A stretch of 32,963 nucleotides of DNA from assembly GCA_001767605.1 (NCBI GenBank), contig MELM01000045.1, forward strand, positions 28,825-61,787, written 5' to 3'. This DNA comes from Candidatus Solincola sediminis. Lineage in GTDB: Bacteria; Actinomycetota; Geothermincolia; Geothermincolales; RBG-13-55-18. This document shows, one piece after another, positions 8,216 through 17,296 of the stretch (the stretch's first letter is position 1; each line of letters begins with the position of its first letter). The position numbers and the translations under genes were made by a program. The notes under the pieces were generated by a model, which worked only from the letters and a program-made list of their open reading frames with translations, made no database searches and was not told where the DNA came from.

Positions 8216-9567
8216 CTCCCGTTTCCGGAACGGCCCCTTGCGTATCGCTCGATCTTCTGCAGCCTGCCTGGAGCCGCAAGAGCGATAATCCGGTCGTCCT
8301 TTTGGAACCGTTCATCCCTCGAGGGAAAGACGAGCTTCCCGTCTCTTTCTAAATAACCCACTCTCATCCTGAGATTTTCCTCACCCCAGGCTACTTTTTT
8401 TCCAACCAGTTTCTCCGGACAAATGAAATCTACGAGGCTCCGCGTGTTGTTGCAGCAGGCCGCCAGGACTCTTGCTTTTGGCCTGAGGATCTTTTCCAAC
8501 ATTCCTCGCGTTACAAGCGCCGTGCCGCAGACATAGTCCATGCCCAAGGCCTCGAATGTTTCCGTTTTATCGGGATTATAGAGCCTGGCAATGACCTTTG
8601 GCACGCGGAAGATATGCTTCACCACCTCCGCTGTCATCAAGTTGGTGTTGTCGTAGTTGGTTACGGAGGCGAACATATCCGCTTCGTTTATTCCCGCTCG
8701 GTTCAGGGTTTCCTCATCGAAGGAATAACCGGCTATTGCCTCCCCGCTGAATGTCTTCGAGAGTCTGTGGAAGGAGGACTCGTCTTTATCTATGACAGTC
8801 ACGCCATATCCATCCTGCGATAGCATATCCGCCAGTTGGGCGCCGACCCTGCCGCAACCCGCGATTACAACCTTGGCTCCTTCGCTGACCTGGCTCGATA
8901 GCTGCTTATCTCCGGTATCCTTTACACCCCAGAAGAAAGATAGAATTCGTGTCGTTCCTTCCTTGACGGCCATCACCAATCTATCGCCGGGATTAAGCCG
9001 AGTATCATCATCCCATTCGATGTTCTTATTCCCACTGAAGAGGCTGAGCACTTTATGTTTGTTAATATCATGGACACTGGAAATCGCTCTGTCCCGCGAT
9101 GCGTTATCAACGGTGAGTTCAACGATTTCCACTCCCAATTCCGGATCTTCGTTTAGAACTATGAGATTTCCTTGCAGGAGCTTATCCATGATTCGTTCAG
9201 CGAGGAGGGTAGTTCCGCAAACATAGTCGATTCCCATTTTATGGAAGGTCTGTTTCTTATCCGGATTGTAGAGGCGGGCGATGACGGTAGGGACTTTAAA
9301 AATATTCGAAGCTATCTCGGCGGTCATCATGTTCGTGTTGTCGTAATTGGTTACGGCCGCCAGCGCATCCGCGGTTTCGATGCCCGCTTCCTTCAATAAT
9401 TCCTCATCAAATGCAACTCCCTGCATGGTGATGCCGTTGAAAGTTCCTCCAAGGCGATTGAACGAGTTGGGGTTTCTGTCAATAACGACTACATTATGTC
9501 CTTCGTACGCCAGAAACTGGGCAAGATGGGCGCCGACCCTTCCACAGCCCGTTATGATGATATGCAC
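8212..9567 (-). CDS. trkA: TrkA with two tandem RCK_N-RCK_C units, GCGRVG type
   Basis: At 451 residues this has the duplicated layout of E. coli TrkA. Half 1 begins ITGCGRVGAHLA and half 2 (about residue 232 onward) begins IAGCGRVGAQLA. Each half carries VIDRNP or VIDKDE after the second strand, a TNYDNTN block, and an ARLYNPDK segment followed by a YVCGT motif. The two halves are closely similar, which points to an internal duplication within this lineage of proteins. The start is GTG, with AAGGAG about ten bases upstream. The 54-bp gap to the preceding trkA gene is filled mostly by a diverged REP-like element. Its stop is coupled to the next trkA gene. Confidence 0.92.
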   Translation of the reverse strand: MHIIITGCGRVGAHLAQFLAYEGHNVVVIDRNPNSFNRLGGTFNGITMQGVAFDEELLKEAGIETADALAAVTNYDNTNMMTAEIASNIFKVPTVIARLYNPDKKQTFHKMGIDYVCGTTLLAERIMDKLLQGNLIVLNEDPELGVEIVELTVDNASRDRAISSVHDINKHKVLSLFSGNKNIEWDDDTRLNPGDRLVMAVKEGTTRILSFFWGVKDTGDKQLSSQVSEGAKVVIAGCGRVGAQLADMLSQDGYGVTVIDKDESSFHRLSKTFSGEAIAGYSFDEETLNRAGINEADMFASVTNYDNTNLMTAEVVKHIFRVPKVIARLYNPDKTETFEALGMDYVCGTALVTRGMLEKILRPKARVLAACCNNTRSLVDFICPEKLVGKKVAWGEENLRMRVGYLERDGKLVFPSRDERFQKDDRIIALAAPGRLQKIERYARGRSGNGR

Positions 9568-9585
9568 TCCTAGATTTCTCCTTAT

Positions 9586-9620
9586 GGTTCCAGAAGGGGG
9601 TCAGGTCCCTTTGTAGAACC
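9586..9620. repeat. Diverged relative of the REP-like palindrome
   Basis: This imperfect hairpin has arms starting GGTTC and ending GAACC around the same TCAGG core. The right side, TCAGG-TCCCTTTGTAG, matches TCAGG-CACCTTTGTGTAG of the other copies except for a 2-base gap and one or two substitutions. It lies between two trkA genes inside the potassium cluster, just upstream of the ribosome binding site of the duplicated trkA. Confidence 0.65.
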
Positions 9621-9621
9621 C

Positions 9622-10281
9622 TTATTCCATCAGGGCGGAGAGCGGTGATTCGCTTCCCTTCTCCCTGATGATGATCAAGTTGTCATCGGCCCTGAGCTCA
9701 ATGTCGCCGGACGGGACGACGACCTCGTGTTCACGAAAAATAAGTACAAGGAGCAGTCCCGGCGGAAACTGCAGCTCCTTTATCTTGCGACCCACTACCT
9801 TCGAGCCTTCCGCAATCGCCAGCTCCACCATCTCCACGTTCTCTTCCTCGAAATCGAGCAGGCTGAGCAAGTGATGGTGGGGAAGGTGGTGCTCCACCAA
9901 CGAGTGGATCGTGGAGACATTACTGACCGTCGGCTTGATTCCCAGCATATCGAAGGTCGATTGATTTCTAGGGTCGTTCACCCTGGCTATAACATTGTGC
10001 ACCGCGTATTTGTCCCTGGCGAGCTGGCTTATGATGATATTATCCTCATCGTCCCCGGTCACAGCGATGACGTAATCAGACCTTGTGATTCCGGCTTTCT
10101 CCAGCACCCGGGTCTCGGTTCCGTCACCGAAGATGGCCGCGTAGCCGAATTCCCGGTCCAGGTCCTCGTACTTGTGGCGCTCGCTCTCGACCAGGGCCAC
10201 CTCGTAGCCATCTCCAATCATGGAACGGGCAAGATTGGTGCCGATCTTACCGCCACCGACTATGAGAACGAAGAGCCGCAT
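9622..10281 (-). CDS. trkA: TrkA-family RCK protein, GGGKIG type
   Basis: The 219-residue RCK_N-RCK_C protein is the GGG-type member of the second TrkA pair. RCK_N shows VGGGKIGTNLA, Glu at the end of the second strand (VALVESER), TGDDEDN and ARVNDPRN. RCK_C begins near residue 135. A His-rich stretch (HHLPHHHLLSL, around residues 150-160) joins the domains and is not present in the sister proteins of this window. I chose the ATG at 10281 over the TTG at 10284 because it has GGAGG seven bases upstream and forms a TGATG overlap with the previous gene. A diverged REP-like element begins two bases after its stop. Confidence 0.9.
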   Translation of the reverse strand: MRLFVLIVGGGKIGTNLARSMIGDGYEVALVESERHKYEDLDREFGYAAIFGDGTETRVLEKAGITRSDYVIAVTGDDEDNIIISQLARDKYAVHNVIARVNDPRNQSTFDMLGIKPTVSNVSTIHSLVEHHLPHHHLLSLLDFEEENVEMVELAIAEGSKVVGRKIKELQFPPGLLLVLIFREHEVVVPSGDIELRADDNLIIIREKGSESPLSALME

Positions 10282-10697
10282 CAAGATACCTCCAAGTCGC
10301 CTTCGCAGATCGCCTCATGCATGGCCTCTACCGTCAGCTTTACCGGGCATATAACGTCGAAGCCCCGCCCGGCATAGAAATCCGCCCGGTTGGGATCGAA
10401 AACCCGCACCACGACGCAGGGTACCTTGAATTGTTCACGGGCTATCTGCGCGACTACCAGATTGGTGTTGTCACCATCGGTTGCGACCAGGCAGATATCG
10501 CAATCTTCTATACCCGCCCGCTTCAGGATCTCGATATCCAGGCCGACTCCTTTGAGGAACCTTCCCTTGAAACCAAGCCCGAGGTTCTCCGAGGTCTCCT
10601 CCAGCTCGTCTATAACGTTCACGGTGTGCCCTTCCGCGGCATATCGCAGGGCGAGGCCCGAACCGACTCTGCCGCAACCTATGATCAGTATGTTCAT
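10281..10697 (-). CDS. Short RCK_N-only TrkA-family protein, GCGRVG type
   Basis: The 138-residue protein consists of a single Rossmann RCK_N domain: IIGCGRVGSGLA, VIDELEE after the second strand, and TDGDNTN before the fifth strand region. It stops about where RCK_C would begin, so it lacks the ligand-binding C-domain. It could form mixed rings with the full-length TrkA protein encoded immediately downstream (TGATG overlap). The ATG at 10697 is preferred over GTG at 10700 because AAGGAG is seven bases from it. The TAA of the upstream gene forms the first bases of that TAAGGAG. There is no sign of frameshift after the stop; the next gene restarts at once with its own domain. Confidence 0.85.
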   Translation of the reverse strand: MNILIIGCGRVGSGLALRYAAEGHTVNVIDELEETSENLGLGFKGRFLKGVGLDIEILKRAGIEDCDICLVATDGDNTNLVVAQIAREQFKVPCVVVRVFDPNRADFYAGRGFDVICPVKLTVEAMHEAICEGDLEVS

Positions 10698-10707
10698 CAC
10701 ACGCTCC

Positions 10708-11232
10708 TTAAGACCCTTGTTTACCCGATAATATTGCTACCGTACAATCGGCGTTTTCCTTGACATATCTCGCGATCTTTTGGGTTGCGGCCTCCATCGC
10801 ACCGCTCGCACCAAGATCCATGATTAAGAGATCGAACCCTTGTTCCGCCTGTGTATCCAGGATGACTTTACTGGCCATGCGTGCTTTCTCCAACCTCGGG
10901 ATCAGTCTCTTTCCGAATCTCCTCCCGACGTAGGAAGCCAGTTCAAGCTCACGCAAGGCGACCGCCACTTCATCCTCGGCCGTCACTTCGAGTGGGCGAT
11001 CCACCCCTATCTCGATGACATACAGGGTCTCCACCATCCCCTTGCGGCCGGCCATCCTCACCGCCATGTTCACCGCCCGGTGACTGAAGTTGCTCTGCAC
11101 CACGGCCAATAGCACTTTAGCGTAAGCTCCTTCGGCCTCGTGCCGTGCTTCATGTCTATTATTAATAAAGAACAACACAAGCAGGCACAGCACACCGACT
11201 CCCAATCCTGAACCAAGGCCGGCCCAGAACAC
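10708..11232 (-). CDS. Membrane-anchored universal stress protein (USP) domain protein
   Basis: The 174-residue protein has an N-terminal membrane helix (about residues 5-23, GSGLGVGVLCLLVLFF) and a short charged linker. A USP-like alpha/beta domain follows, starting at KVLLAVVQSNFSHRAVNMAV with LLIMDLG near the end, where USPs usually carry the nucleotide-binding GxxGxxx region (here GASGAMEAATQKIA). A membrane-bound USP is unusual. It directly follows the truncated KdpD, which itself carries a USP domain, so the pair may divide the sensing parts of a classical KdpD. The start is GTG, two bases beyond the kdpD stop. Regulation of potassium transport by this protein is inference. Confidence 0.75.
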   Translation of the reverse strand: MFWAGLGSGLGVGVLCLLVLFFINNRHEARHEAEGAYAKVLLAVVQSNFSHRAVNMAVRMAGRKGMVETLYVIEIGVDRPLEVTAEDEVAVALRELELASYVGRRFGKRLIPRLEKARMASKVILDTQAEQGFDLLIMDLGASGAMEAATQKIARYVKENADCTVAILSGKQGS

Positions 11233-11234
11233 TA

Positions 11235-12347
11235 TTACTCACCGCCCTCTTCACGCGGGTCCTCGCCTATTACATGCACATCAACCTCTTTCAGCTCCGA
11301 CATGATCCTGTAGAGTAGGGTATTGCGGCCACGGCTCAAGGGGTTTAGTGTTCGAGGCCTCCCCATAAAGATCTGGCTCACTTTCTTCTCCCTGGCGACA
11401 GCAATTATGCCGGATGCCGCATCGGGTGAGGACAGTTCTACAAAATCGGCCCCAAGAAGCTGAGACAGGTCGTGGAGTGATTTTATCCGCTCGCGCTCCT
11501 CTTCTGAATATTCTCCGTCGCCCTCACGCCTCCATGTCAAGGGCCTCTTTATATATGCAACTACGAGATCAGCATTGAGGCGCTTAGTCATCCTCCAGGC
11601 TCGGCGGATAAGGCGCTGGGCGTTGGTCTCCGGCCGCACGCATACCATGATCCTCTCGGCTGTCACCGGTGCCGCTAACTGTTCCTCCGAGCTTGCTATC
11701 TCCTCGACTTCGTCCGCGACTTCGCGCAGGGCCAGCTCCCTCAAGGCGGTGAGATTGGCCTTTTGAAAAAAGTTGCCAAGTGCCGCTTCCACCTTGCCCG
11801 GTGCGTATATTTTGCCGCCCTTCAGTCTCTCGATCAGTGCTTCCGGACTTATGTCTATCAGCCTCACTTCTTCAGCCCTTTCCAGTAAATAGTCCGGAAA
11901 GGTCTCACGTATCTTCACTCCGGTGAGTTCAAATACGAGGTCATTCAAGCTCTCGAGATGCTGGATATTTACGGTAGTCCAGACGCCTATTCCATGATCG
12001 AGAATGGTTTCGATATCCTGGTAGCGCTTGCGGTGGACCGACCCCGGTACGTTGGTATGGGCCATCTCATCTACCAGCGCTAACTGCGAATGGACGGCGA
12101 GCACGGCGTCCAGGTCCATCTCCTCGAAACTCGCGCCCCGATATTCCATATTTTTCCGCGGTATCACCGGGATATCGTCGATCATCCGTTCGGTATCGGC
12201 CCGGCCGTGACTCTCGATATATCCCACCCTGACATCCACACCGCTCTTCAATTGCTGTTGGGCTTCGGAAAGCATGGTATAGGTCTTACCGACTCCGGCG
12301 GCGGAGCCCAGGAATATGGTGAGCTTCCCCTTGGCATTATTTTCCAA
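11235..12347 (-). CDS. kdpD: Short KdpD: N-terminal KdpD domain plus USP domain, no histidine kinase
   Basis: The 370-residue cytosolic protein corresponds to the first part of classical KdpD (about 900 residues). The KdpD domain has a Walker A motif (GSAAGVGKT, residues 14-22), a Walker B-like ALVDEMAHTN and NIQHLESLND. A USP domain follows (about 230-365, ending with SRGRNTLLYRIMSELKEVDVHVIGED). The four membrane helices, GAF and histidine kinase regions are absent, and no kdpE or separate kinase is in the window. Short KdpD forms are known in some cyanobacteria and Gram-positives, and USP domains of KdpD can bind c-di-AMP; whether this one does is unknown. It starts with TTG, with GGGGAC upstream, just after the kinase-like gene. 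Confidence 0.9.
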   Translation of the reverse strand: MENNAKGKLTIFLGSAAGVGKTYTMLSEAQQQLKSGVDVRVGYIESHGRADTERMIDDIPVIPRKNMEYRGASFEEMDLDAVLAVHSQLALVDEMAHTNVPGSVHRKRYQDIETILDHGIGVWTTVNIQHLESLNDLVFELTGVKIRETFPDYLLERAEEVRLIDISPEALIERLKGGKIYAPGKVEAALGNFFQKANLTALRELALREVADEVEEIASSEEQLAAPVTAERIMVCVRPETNAQRLIRRAWRMTKRLNADLVVAYIKRPLTWRREGDGEYSEEERERIKSLHDLSQLLGADFVELSSPDAASGIIAVAREKKVSQIFMGRPRTLNPLSRGRNTLLYRIMSELKEVDVHVIGEDPREEGGE

Positions 12348-12350
12348 AAG

Positions 12351-12935
12351 CTACGTCCCCATGATTCTAAATGCTTCCAGGACGGTGTCAGCCGCTTGCT
12401 CAATGCTTATGGACGTCGTATTGATCACCAGATCATGCAGCAGCGGATCGTTCCAGTCCGCCTCGAAGAGATAATTGTGATAGGCGGTGCGCGCATAATC
12501 GGAATTTATGACCATGCGCCGCGCTTCATGCCCGCCGGCTTTCCCCTTCAGCTTGTATTGCTCCGCGATTCGTGGGATGCGCACCTCAAGTTCGGCCACG
12601 AGATGTACGCGGAATATCCTGGAATCGCCCTGCATTATGATATGCGCCCCCCTGCCAAGGATTACCACCCGGCCCTCACCAACAACTTCCCTTATCACAT
12701 GGCTCATTGAATCGATATACTTCTCCGACCTTTCCCTGAAGGTTATCCGGTCCTGCAGGCTCAAGCGCTGCTCGAAAACCCGTTCGATCTTTCTCTCGTC
12801 GGTGCCGCTCTTCCTGGCCGCCTCCGTGATTAATTCCTTACCCACCAGCCGCCATTCCAGCCGCTCTGCGACTATTTCCGCAATTCTGCGTCCCCCACTC
12901 CCCATCTGGCGCGAGATGGTTATCGCCGTCTTCAC
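12351..12935 (-). CDS. Cytidylate-kinase-like P-loop protein embedded in the kdp operon
   Basis: The 194-residue protein belongs to the cytidylate kinase-like family (Cytidylate_kin2 type). It has ITISRQMGSGGRRIAEIVAE as the phosphate-binding loop, with Arg-Arg where a classical Walker A has Lys-Ser/Thr. VILGRGAHII follows in the centre, then DYARTAYHNYLFEADWNDPLLHDLVINT near the end. The track's ATG at 12962 would overlap kdpC by 31 bases. The GTG at 12935 gives a GTGA overlap with the kdpC stop and has AGGGGAGGT at good spacing, so it is used here. The position between kdpC and kdpD in a coupled operon suggests a link to potassium homeostasis, but its substrate is unknown. Confidence 0.82.
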   Translation of the reverse strand: MKTAITISRQMGSGGRRIAEIVAERLEWRLVGKELITEAARKSGTDERKIERVFEQRLSLQDRITFRERSEKYIDSMSHVIREVVGEGRVVILGRGAHIIMQGDSRIFRVHLVAELEVRIPRIAEQYKLKGKAGGHEARRMVINSDYARTAYHNYLFEADWNDPLLHDLVINTTSISIEQAADTVLEAFRIMGT

Positions 12936-13507
12936 TGTCGGACCTCCCCTAGCATCTTCCAAATCTCTACATTCAATTCAAGCACATTGACCCTCGGTTC
13001 GCCGAAAACCCATAAGAAACGGCCTCTTTCGTACTTTGCGATTAAAGCCCTCAAGGCATCCTCCAAAATGCCGGTGCTCTCTGCGATCCTCGACACCTGC
13101 AGGTAAGCCGACCGTAATCCTATCTCGGGGTCGAGCCCGGAAGCCGATGCGGTTACCATTTCCGCCGGAACGTCTTCCGGCTTTATTCCAGGATTTTCCA
13201 GAAGGATCTGGTTGAGTCTCTCTTCAGCCCGGAAGACGAGCTCAGGATTGGAGGGTCCCAGGTTCGAGGCTCCACTCGCCATGGCATCGTACCCGCCCGC
13301 CGAGAGGCGGCCGTGAAAGTACTCAGGCGACGAGAACTCCTGCCCTATATTCCTCGCCCCAACGACCCGGCCATCCACCTCGATCATATCTCCGTCCGCC
13401 TTGGAGGGAGTCAGGCGGGCTATGCCTGAAAAAGCGAACGGATAAACGAGGCCGAGGAGCAGCACGGCCAGCATTATTATCTTCACTATTCGCTTGGCGT
13501 CGTCCAT
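12932..13507 (-). CDS. kdpC: KdpC, potassium-transporting ATPase subunit C
   Basis: The 191-residue subunit is needed for assembly and high-affinity ATP use by the KdpFABC complex. It has one N-terminal membrane helix (about 9-27), then an extracytoplasmic domain with FSSPEYFHGRLSAGGYDAMASG and SNLGPSNPEL. The conserved DVPAEMVTASASGLDPEIG motif follows. Its length is typical. AGGAG lies upstream of the ATG, 12 bases after kdpB. Its stop overlaps the start of the kinase-like gene. Confidence 0.96.
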   Translation of the reverse strand: MDDAKRIVKIIMLAVLLLGLVYPFAFSGIARLTPSKADGDMIEVDGRVVGARNIGQEFSSPEYFHGRLSAGGYDAMASGASNLGPSNPELVFRAEERLNQILLENPGIKPEDVPAEMVTASASGLDPEIGLRSAYLQVSRIAESTGILEDALRALIAKYERGRFLWVFGEPRVNVLELNVEIWKMLGEVRQ

Positions 13508-13519
13508 CTCGGTCTCCTA

Positions 13520-15571
13520 TCAGAAGTGAAACAACCGCAGCAGCATATCTATCAGCTTTATCCCTATAAACGGGGCGATGAGGCCTCCGATTCCATATAT
13601 TAGAATATTTCGCCGCAGGATGGCCGATGCGCCCAGCGGCCTGTACTTGACCCCTTTCAAAGCCAGAGGCACCAGGGCAATGATTATGAGGGCATTGAAG
13701 ATGACGGCCGAGAGAATAGCGCTGTGATGGCTGTAGAGGCGCATGATGTTAAGCGATGCCAGACCCGGAATGTAGGCCATAAAGAGGGCCGGAATAATCG
13801 CGAAGTACTTCGACACGTCGTTGGCAATGCTGAAGGTGGTAAGGCTGCCCCTGGTTATCAGGAGTTGCTTCCCTATCTCCACCACTTCGATCAGCTTGGC
13901 CGGGTCGGAATCGAGGTCCACCATGTTACCGGCCTCCTTGGCCGCCTGCGTACCGCTGTTCATGGCCAGGCCGACATCGGCGATGGCGAGAGCAGGAGCG
14001 TCGTTGGTGCCGTCACCGGTCATAGCCACCAACTTGCCCTGCCCCTGTTCGTTGCGGATTAAGCCCATCTTATCCTCGGGTTTCGCCTCCGCTACGAAAT
14101 CATCCACCCCTGCCTCACCGGCTATGGTCTTCGCCGTAAAAGGATTGTCACCGGTAATCATCATGGTCTTGATACCCATGGCCCGCAAACGCTCGAAGCG
14201 CTCGCTGATACCCGGTTTTACGACGTCCTTCAACTCGACGAGGCCGATTATATCCCCGTCGCGGGCAACGGCCAGCGGCGTCGACCCCTGACTGGCTATG
14301 AACTGGACGGATTCCTCGTAATGAGAGGGAAGAACATGGCCGGCCGCGACTGCGTATTTGGCGATGGCGTCCGCCGCACCTTTGCGATAACTGTTATCCG
14401 CACAATCCAACCCGCTCATACGCGTCTCGGCAGTGAATTCGACTACGACGCAGTTCTCGGGCTTCGTGACCTCGATGCCGAGTTTTTTACCCAGGGTGAG
14501 TATCGATTGACCTTCGGGCGTGCCGTCACCAAACGAGGAAAGCATGGCCACCTCTCCTACTTCGTCCTCGTTGTGCCCTTCGAAGGGGCTGAACTCGTTG
14601 GCGAAACGGTTCCCGAAGGTTATGGTTCCCGTTTTGTCGAGAAGGAGGGTGTTGATATCACCTGCCGCCTCAACCGCGCGGCCCGACATCGCGAGCACGT
14701 TGTATTGAGTAAGGCGGTTGATGCCCGCGATACCTATCGCGGAGAGCAGGCCGCCGATAGTGGTGGGGATAAGGCACACCAGCAGGGCTACCAGCGAGGT
14801 GACGTCGGGACGGGCCTCGAGGTAGCCGCCCAAGGGGCTCAAGATGAAAACCACTACCAGGAATATTATGGTAAAAGCCACCAGCAGGATCGAGAGGGCG
14901 ATTTCGTTGGGGGTCTTCTGGCGCTGGGCGCCCTCGACAAGGCTTATCATCTTGTCCAGGAAGCTCTCTCCAGGATTGGCAGAGATTTTGATCTTAATCT
15001 GGTCGGAAAGCACCATTGTCCCGCCGGTAACCGAACTAAAATCGCCACCCGCCGCCCTTATCACCGGGGCCGACTCCCCGGTAATGGCCGATTCGTCCAC
15101 GCTGGCTATGCCTTCGATCACCTCGCCGTCCCCGGGAATCACATCGCCCGCTTCGGCTACTACAACCTGGCCTTTCCTCAACTCGCCCGCCGAGACCATC
15201 TTTATTTCACCGTTGTCTTGAAGCAGCTTGGCGGTCGTTTCCACCCGGGTTCGCCGCAGCGTCTCGGCCTGGGCCCTGCCCCGACCCTCGGCCACCGCTT
15301 CGGCGAAGTTGGCGAAAAGGACCGTGAACCACAACCAGAGGGATATGAGGGCGGCGAAAGCGACGCTTCCTTGCCCTCCCTCAACTCCGTTGATCGCGTA
15401 CCTGATAAAAAAATAGGTGGTTATGACAGCGCCGATTTCCACGACGAACATCACCGGATTACGGATAAGATTCATGGGATTGAGTTTCTTGAAGGAGTTG
15501 ATGACGGCCTCCTTTATAAGGGCCGCATCCATCAGCTTGCCCGCTTCGGCTTTGCCCTCGTTCCCTGCCAT
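13520..15571 (-). CDS. kdpB: KdpB, potassium-transporting P-type ATPase catalytic subunit
   Basis: The 683-residue P1A-type ATPase couples ATP hydrolysis to potassium uptake through KdpA. Landmarks in order: TGESAPVIR in the A-domain (in E. coli the Ser of this TGES is phosphorylated to switch the pump off), [18 protein letters not shown] in the membrane-embedded substrate-site helix, [13 protein letters not shown] with the phosphorylated Asp, KGAADAI in the nucleotide-binding domain, and [20 protein letters not shown]. The C-terminal helices follow. All catalytic residues are present and length is standard. It lies between kdpA (21-base gap) and kdpC. Confidence 0.98.
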   Translation of the reverse strand: MAGNEGKAEAGKLMDAALIKEAVINSFKKLNPMNLIRNPVMFVVEIGAVITTYFFIRYAINGVEGGQGSVAFAALISLWLWFTVLFANFAEAVAEGRGRAQAETLRRTRVETTAKLLQDNGEIKMVSAGELRKGQVVVAEAGDVIPGDGEVIEGIASVDESAITGESAPVIRAAGGDFSSVTGGTMVLSDQIKIKISANPGESFLDKMISLVEGAQRQKTPNEIALSILLVAFTIIFLVVVFILSPLGGYLEARPDVTSLVALLVCLIPTTIGGLLSAIGIAGINRLTQYNVLAMSGRAVEAAGDINTLLLDKTGTITFGNRFANEFSPFEGHNEDEVGEVAMLSSFGDGTPEGQSILTLGKKLGIEVTKPENCVVVEFTAETRMSGLDCADNSYRKGAADAIAKYAVAAGHVLPSHYEESVQFIASQGSTPLAVARDGDIIGLVELKDVVKPGISERFERLRAMGIKTMMITGDNPFTAKTIAGEAGVDDFVAEAKPEDKMGLIRNEQGQGKLVAMTGDGTNDAPALAIADVGLAMNSGTQAAKEAGNMVDLDSDPAKLIEVVEIGKQLLITRGSLTTFSIANDVSKYFAIIPALFMAYIPGLASLNIMRLYSHHSAILSAVIFNALIIIALVPLALKGVKYRPLGASAILRRNILIYGIGGLIAPFIGIKLIDMLLRLFHF

Positions 15572-15592
15572 ATTGGTCTTCTTTTCCTTTGG

Positions 15593-17287
15593 TTATCCGA
15601 ATAACGCGAAATGCTCGGCCAGGGGCCCCAGGGCCAGGACCGGGAAGAATGTGAGAGCCCCGATTATTATTATGATTCCGATAAGTAAGCCCGCGAACAG
15701 CGGCGTATCGGTGCGGAAGGTCCCCTCCGATTCCGGTAAGATCTGTTTTTCGGCCAGCGAGCCCGCCACGGCCAGTATAGGGATGAAGATGGCGTAACGG
15801 CCTATCAGCATGGCCACTCCGGTAGTGACATTGAAATAGGCGGAAGAGACGGCCAATCCTCCGAAGGCACTGCCGTTATTGGCGGTTGCGGAGGTGAAAG
15901 CATAGGCCATTTCCGTTATGCCATGTGGCCCACTGTTTAGTATTGCGTTTCGGGCGGATGGTATGGCCAGGGATAGCGTTGTAAAGCCAAGGATGCACAA
16001 GGGATGGATGAGGAGGGCGATAACGCCCAATCTCACCTCGCGCGACTCTATCTTCTTGCCCGTGAACTCGGGAGTCCGCCCGACCATCAGGCCGGCCAGA
16101 AAAACCGTAAAGATTATATATATCAGAATATTTATGAGGCCGGCGCCGGAGGAGCCGAGAACGGTGTTGAGCATCATGCAGCCGATGAGGATCATGCCAC
16201 CTAATGGAGTATAACTGTCGTGCGAGCTGTTCACGCTTCCCGTGGCCGCGGATGTCGTGCTTGCGCCGAACAAAGCGGAATCATCTACACCGTAGCGTGT
16301 CTCCTTCCCCTCCATATTGCCCGCTGTCACATCGACGCCCGTCTCCTCCAGGATCGGGCTCGCCCTCGACTCGAACCACATCGTCAAGCCGGCGAAGATT
16401 ATGAATAAAAGAACTATGGCCGCGAAAATAACCCAGCCCTGCCGGCGATTCTGCAGGTAGAGGCCGAGGACATATATCATGGAGGCCGGGACAAGCAGCA
16501 TCAATAATATGAGGATGATATTGCTAACCGGGCTGGGGTTCTCGTAGGGATGGGCGGAGTTGGCATTAAAGAAGCCGCCGCCGTTATTCCCGATGTGTTT
16601 GATCGCCTCCAATGTCGCTACAGGCCCCCTCGCTATCTCCTGCTGCTCACCCTCGAGTGTTAGGACCCGGGCCGGGCCCTTCAGGGTTTGAGGAACCCCG
16701 AGTGGAATGAGGACTAGGGTAAAAAGCAGCGCCAGGGGAAGGAGTATACGCAGGATAGCCCGGATGAAATCGGCGTAGAAATTACCCAGGAAGGGATTTG
16801 CCCGCCTCGAGAGCCCTCGCATGAATGCTATTGCCATGACAATGCCGGAAGCGACCGAAGTGAACATACAAGTGGTTATGACTATCATCTGGGAAAGATT
16901 GGAAGCCTGCGTTTCCCCGGCATAGGCCTGCCAGTTGGTATTGGTCCCGAAGCTCACCGCCGAGTTGAAGGCCAGATCGGGGCGCATGCCCGGCGCTTGT
17001 GCCGGGTTAAGTGGCAAATGCCCCTGCAGCCTGAATATCAGGTAGGCGAAGAAAATGATGGCGAAGTCGAGGGCGATCATACGCAGAATGTAGCCGGTCC
17101 ACTTGTATTCCTTATCTTTGTCGATCGACAGGAAGCGGAAGATAAACCGCTCCACCGGTCCGAGTATGGGATCGAGGAAGGTGTGCTCACCCTCGAAAAC
17201 ATGAAAAATGTAAGTCCCGAGCGGTTTGATCATGAGGCCGATGATGACGGCCACGATTGCGATTTCGGCCCAGCCTCTGTAAGTCAT
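15593..17287 (-). CDS. kdpA: KdpA, potassium-binding channel-like subunit
   Basis: The 564-residue polytopic membrane protein is the selectivity-filter subunit of Kdp and is related to TrkH-type channels. Conserved pore loops are visible: SFGTNTNWQAYAGE, HIGNNGGGFFNANSAHPYEN, GLMVGRTPEF and TSATANNGSAFGGL. It begins MTYRGWAEIAIVAVIIGLMI and has the family's usual length. It is translated from an ATG nine bases after the kdpF stop, with AGGA overlapping that stop. It is the first large gene of the leftward potassium cluster. Confidence 0.98.
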   Translation of the reverse strand: MTYRGWAEIAIVAVIIGLMIKPLGTYIFHVFEGEHTFLDPILGPVERFIFRFLSIDKDKEYKWTGYILRMIALDFAIIFFAYLIFRLQGHLPLNPAQAPGMRPDLAFNSAVSFGTNTNWQAYAGETQASNLSQMIVITTCMFTSVASGIVMAIAFMRGLSRRANPFLGNFYADFIRAILRILLPLALLFTLVLIPLGVPQTLKGPARVLTLEGEQQEIARGPVATLEAIKHIGNNGGGFFNANSAHPYENPSPVSNIILILLMLLVPASMIYVLGLYLQNRRQGWVIFAAIVLLFIIFAGLTMWFESRASPILEETGVDVTAGNMEGKETRYGVDDSALFGASTTSAATGSVNSSHDSYTPLGGMILIGCMMLNTVLGSSGAGLINILIYIIFTVFLAGLMVGRTPEFTGKKIESREVRLGVIALLIHPLCILGFTTLSLAIPSARNAILNSGPHGITEMAYAFTSATANNGSAFGGLAVSSAYFNVTTGVAMLIGRYAIFIPILAVAGSLAEKQILPESEGTFRTDTPLFAGLLIGIIIIIGALTFFPVLALGPLAEHFALFG

Positions 17288-17296
17288 TTCGCCGTC

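Noticed and set aside
11235-12347. Short kdpD as a frameshifted or broken gene
   Set aside because: No remnants of the membrane, GAF or kinase regions exist in any frame downstream; the next gene is an intact USP protein that starts two bases later.
14321-15604. 427-aa ORF on the + strand
   Set aside because: It is fully antisense to kdpB, has composition typical of a shadow frame and no domain; kdpB has every catalytic motif.
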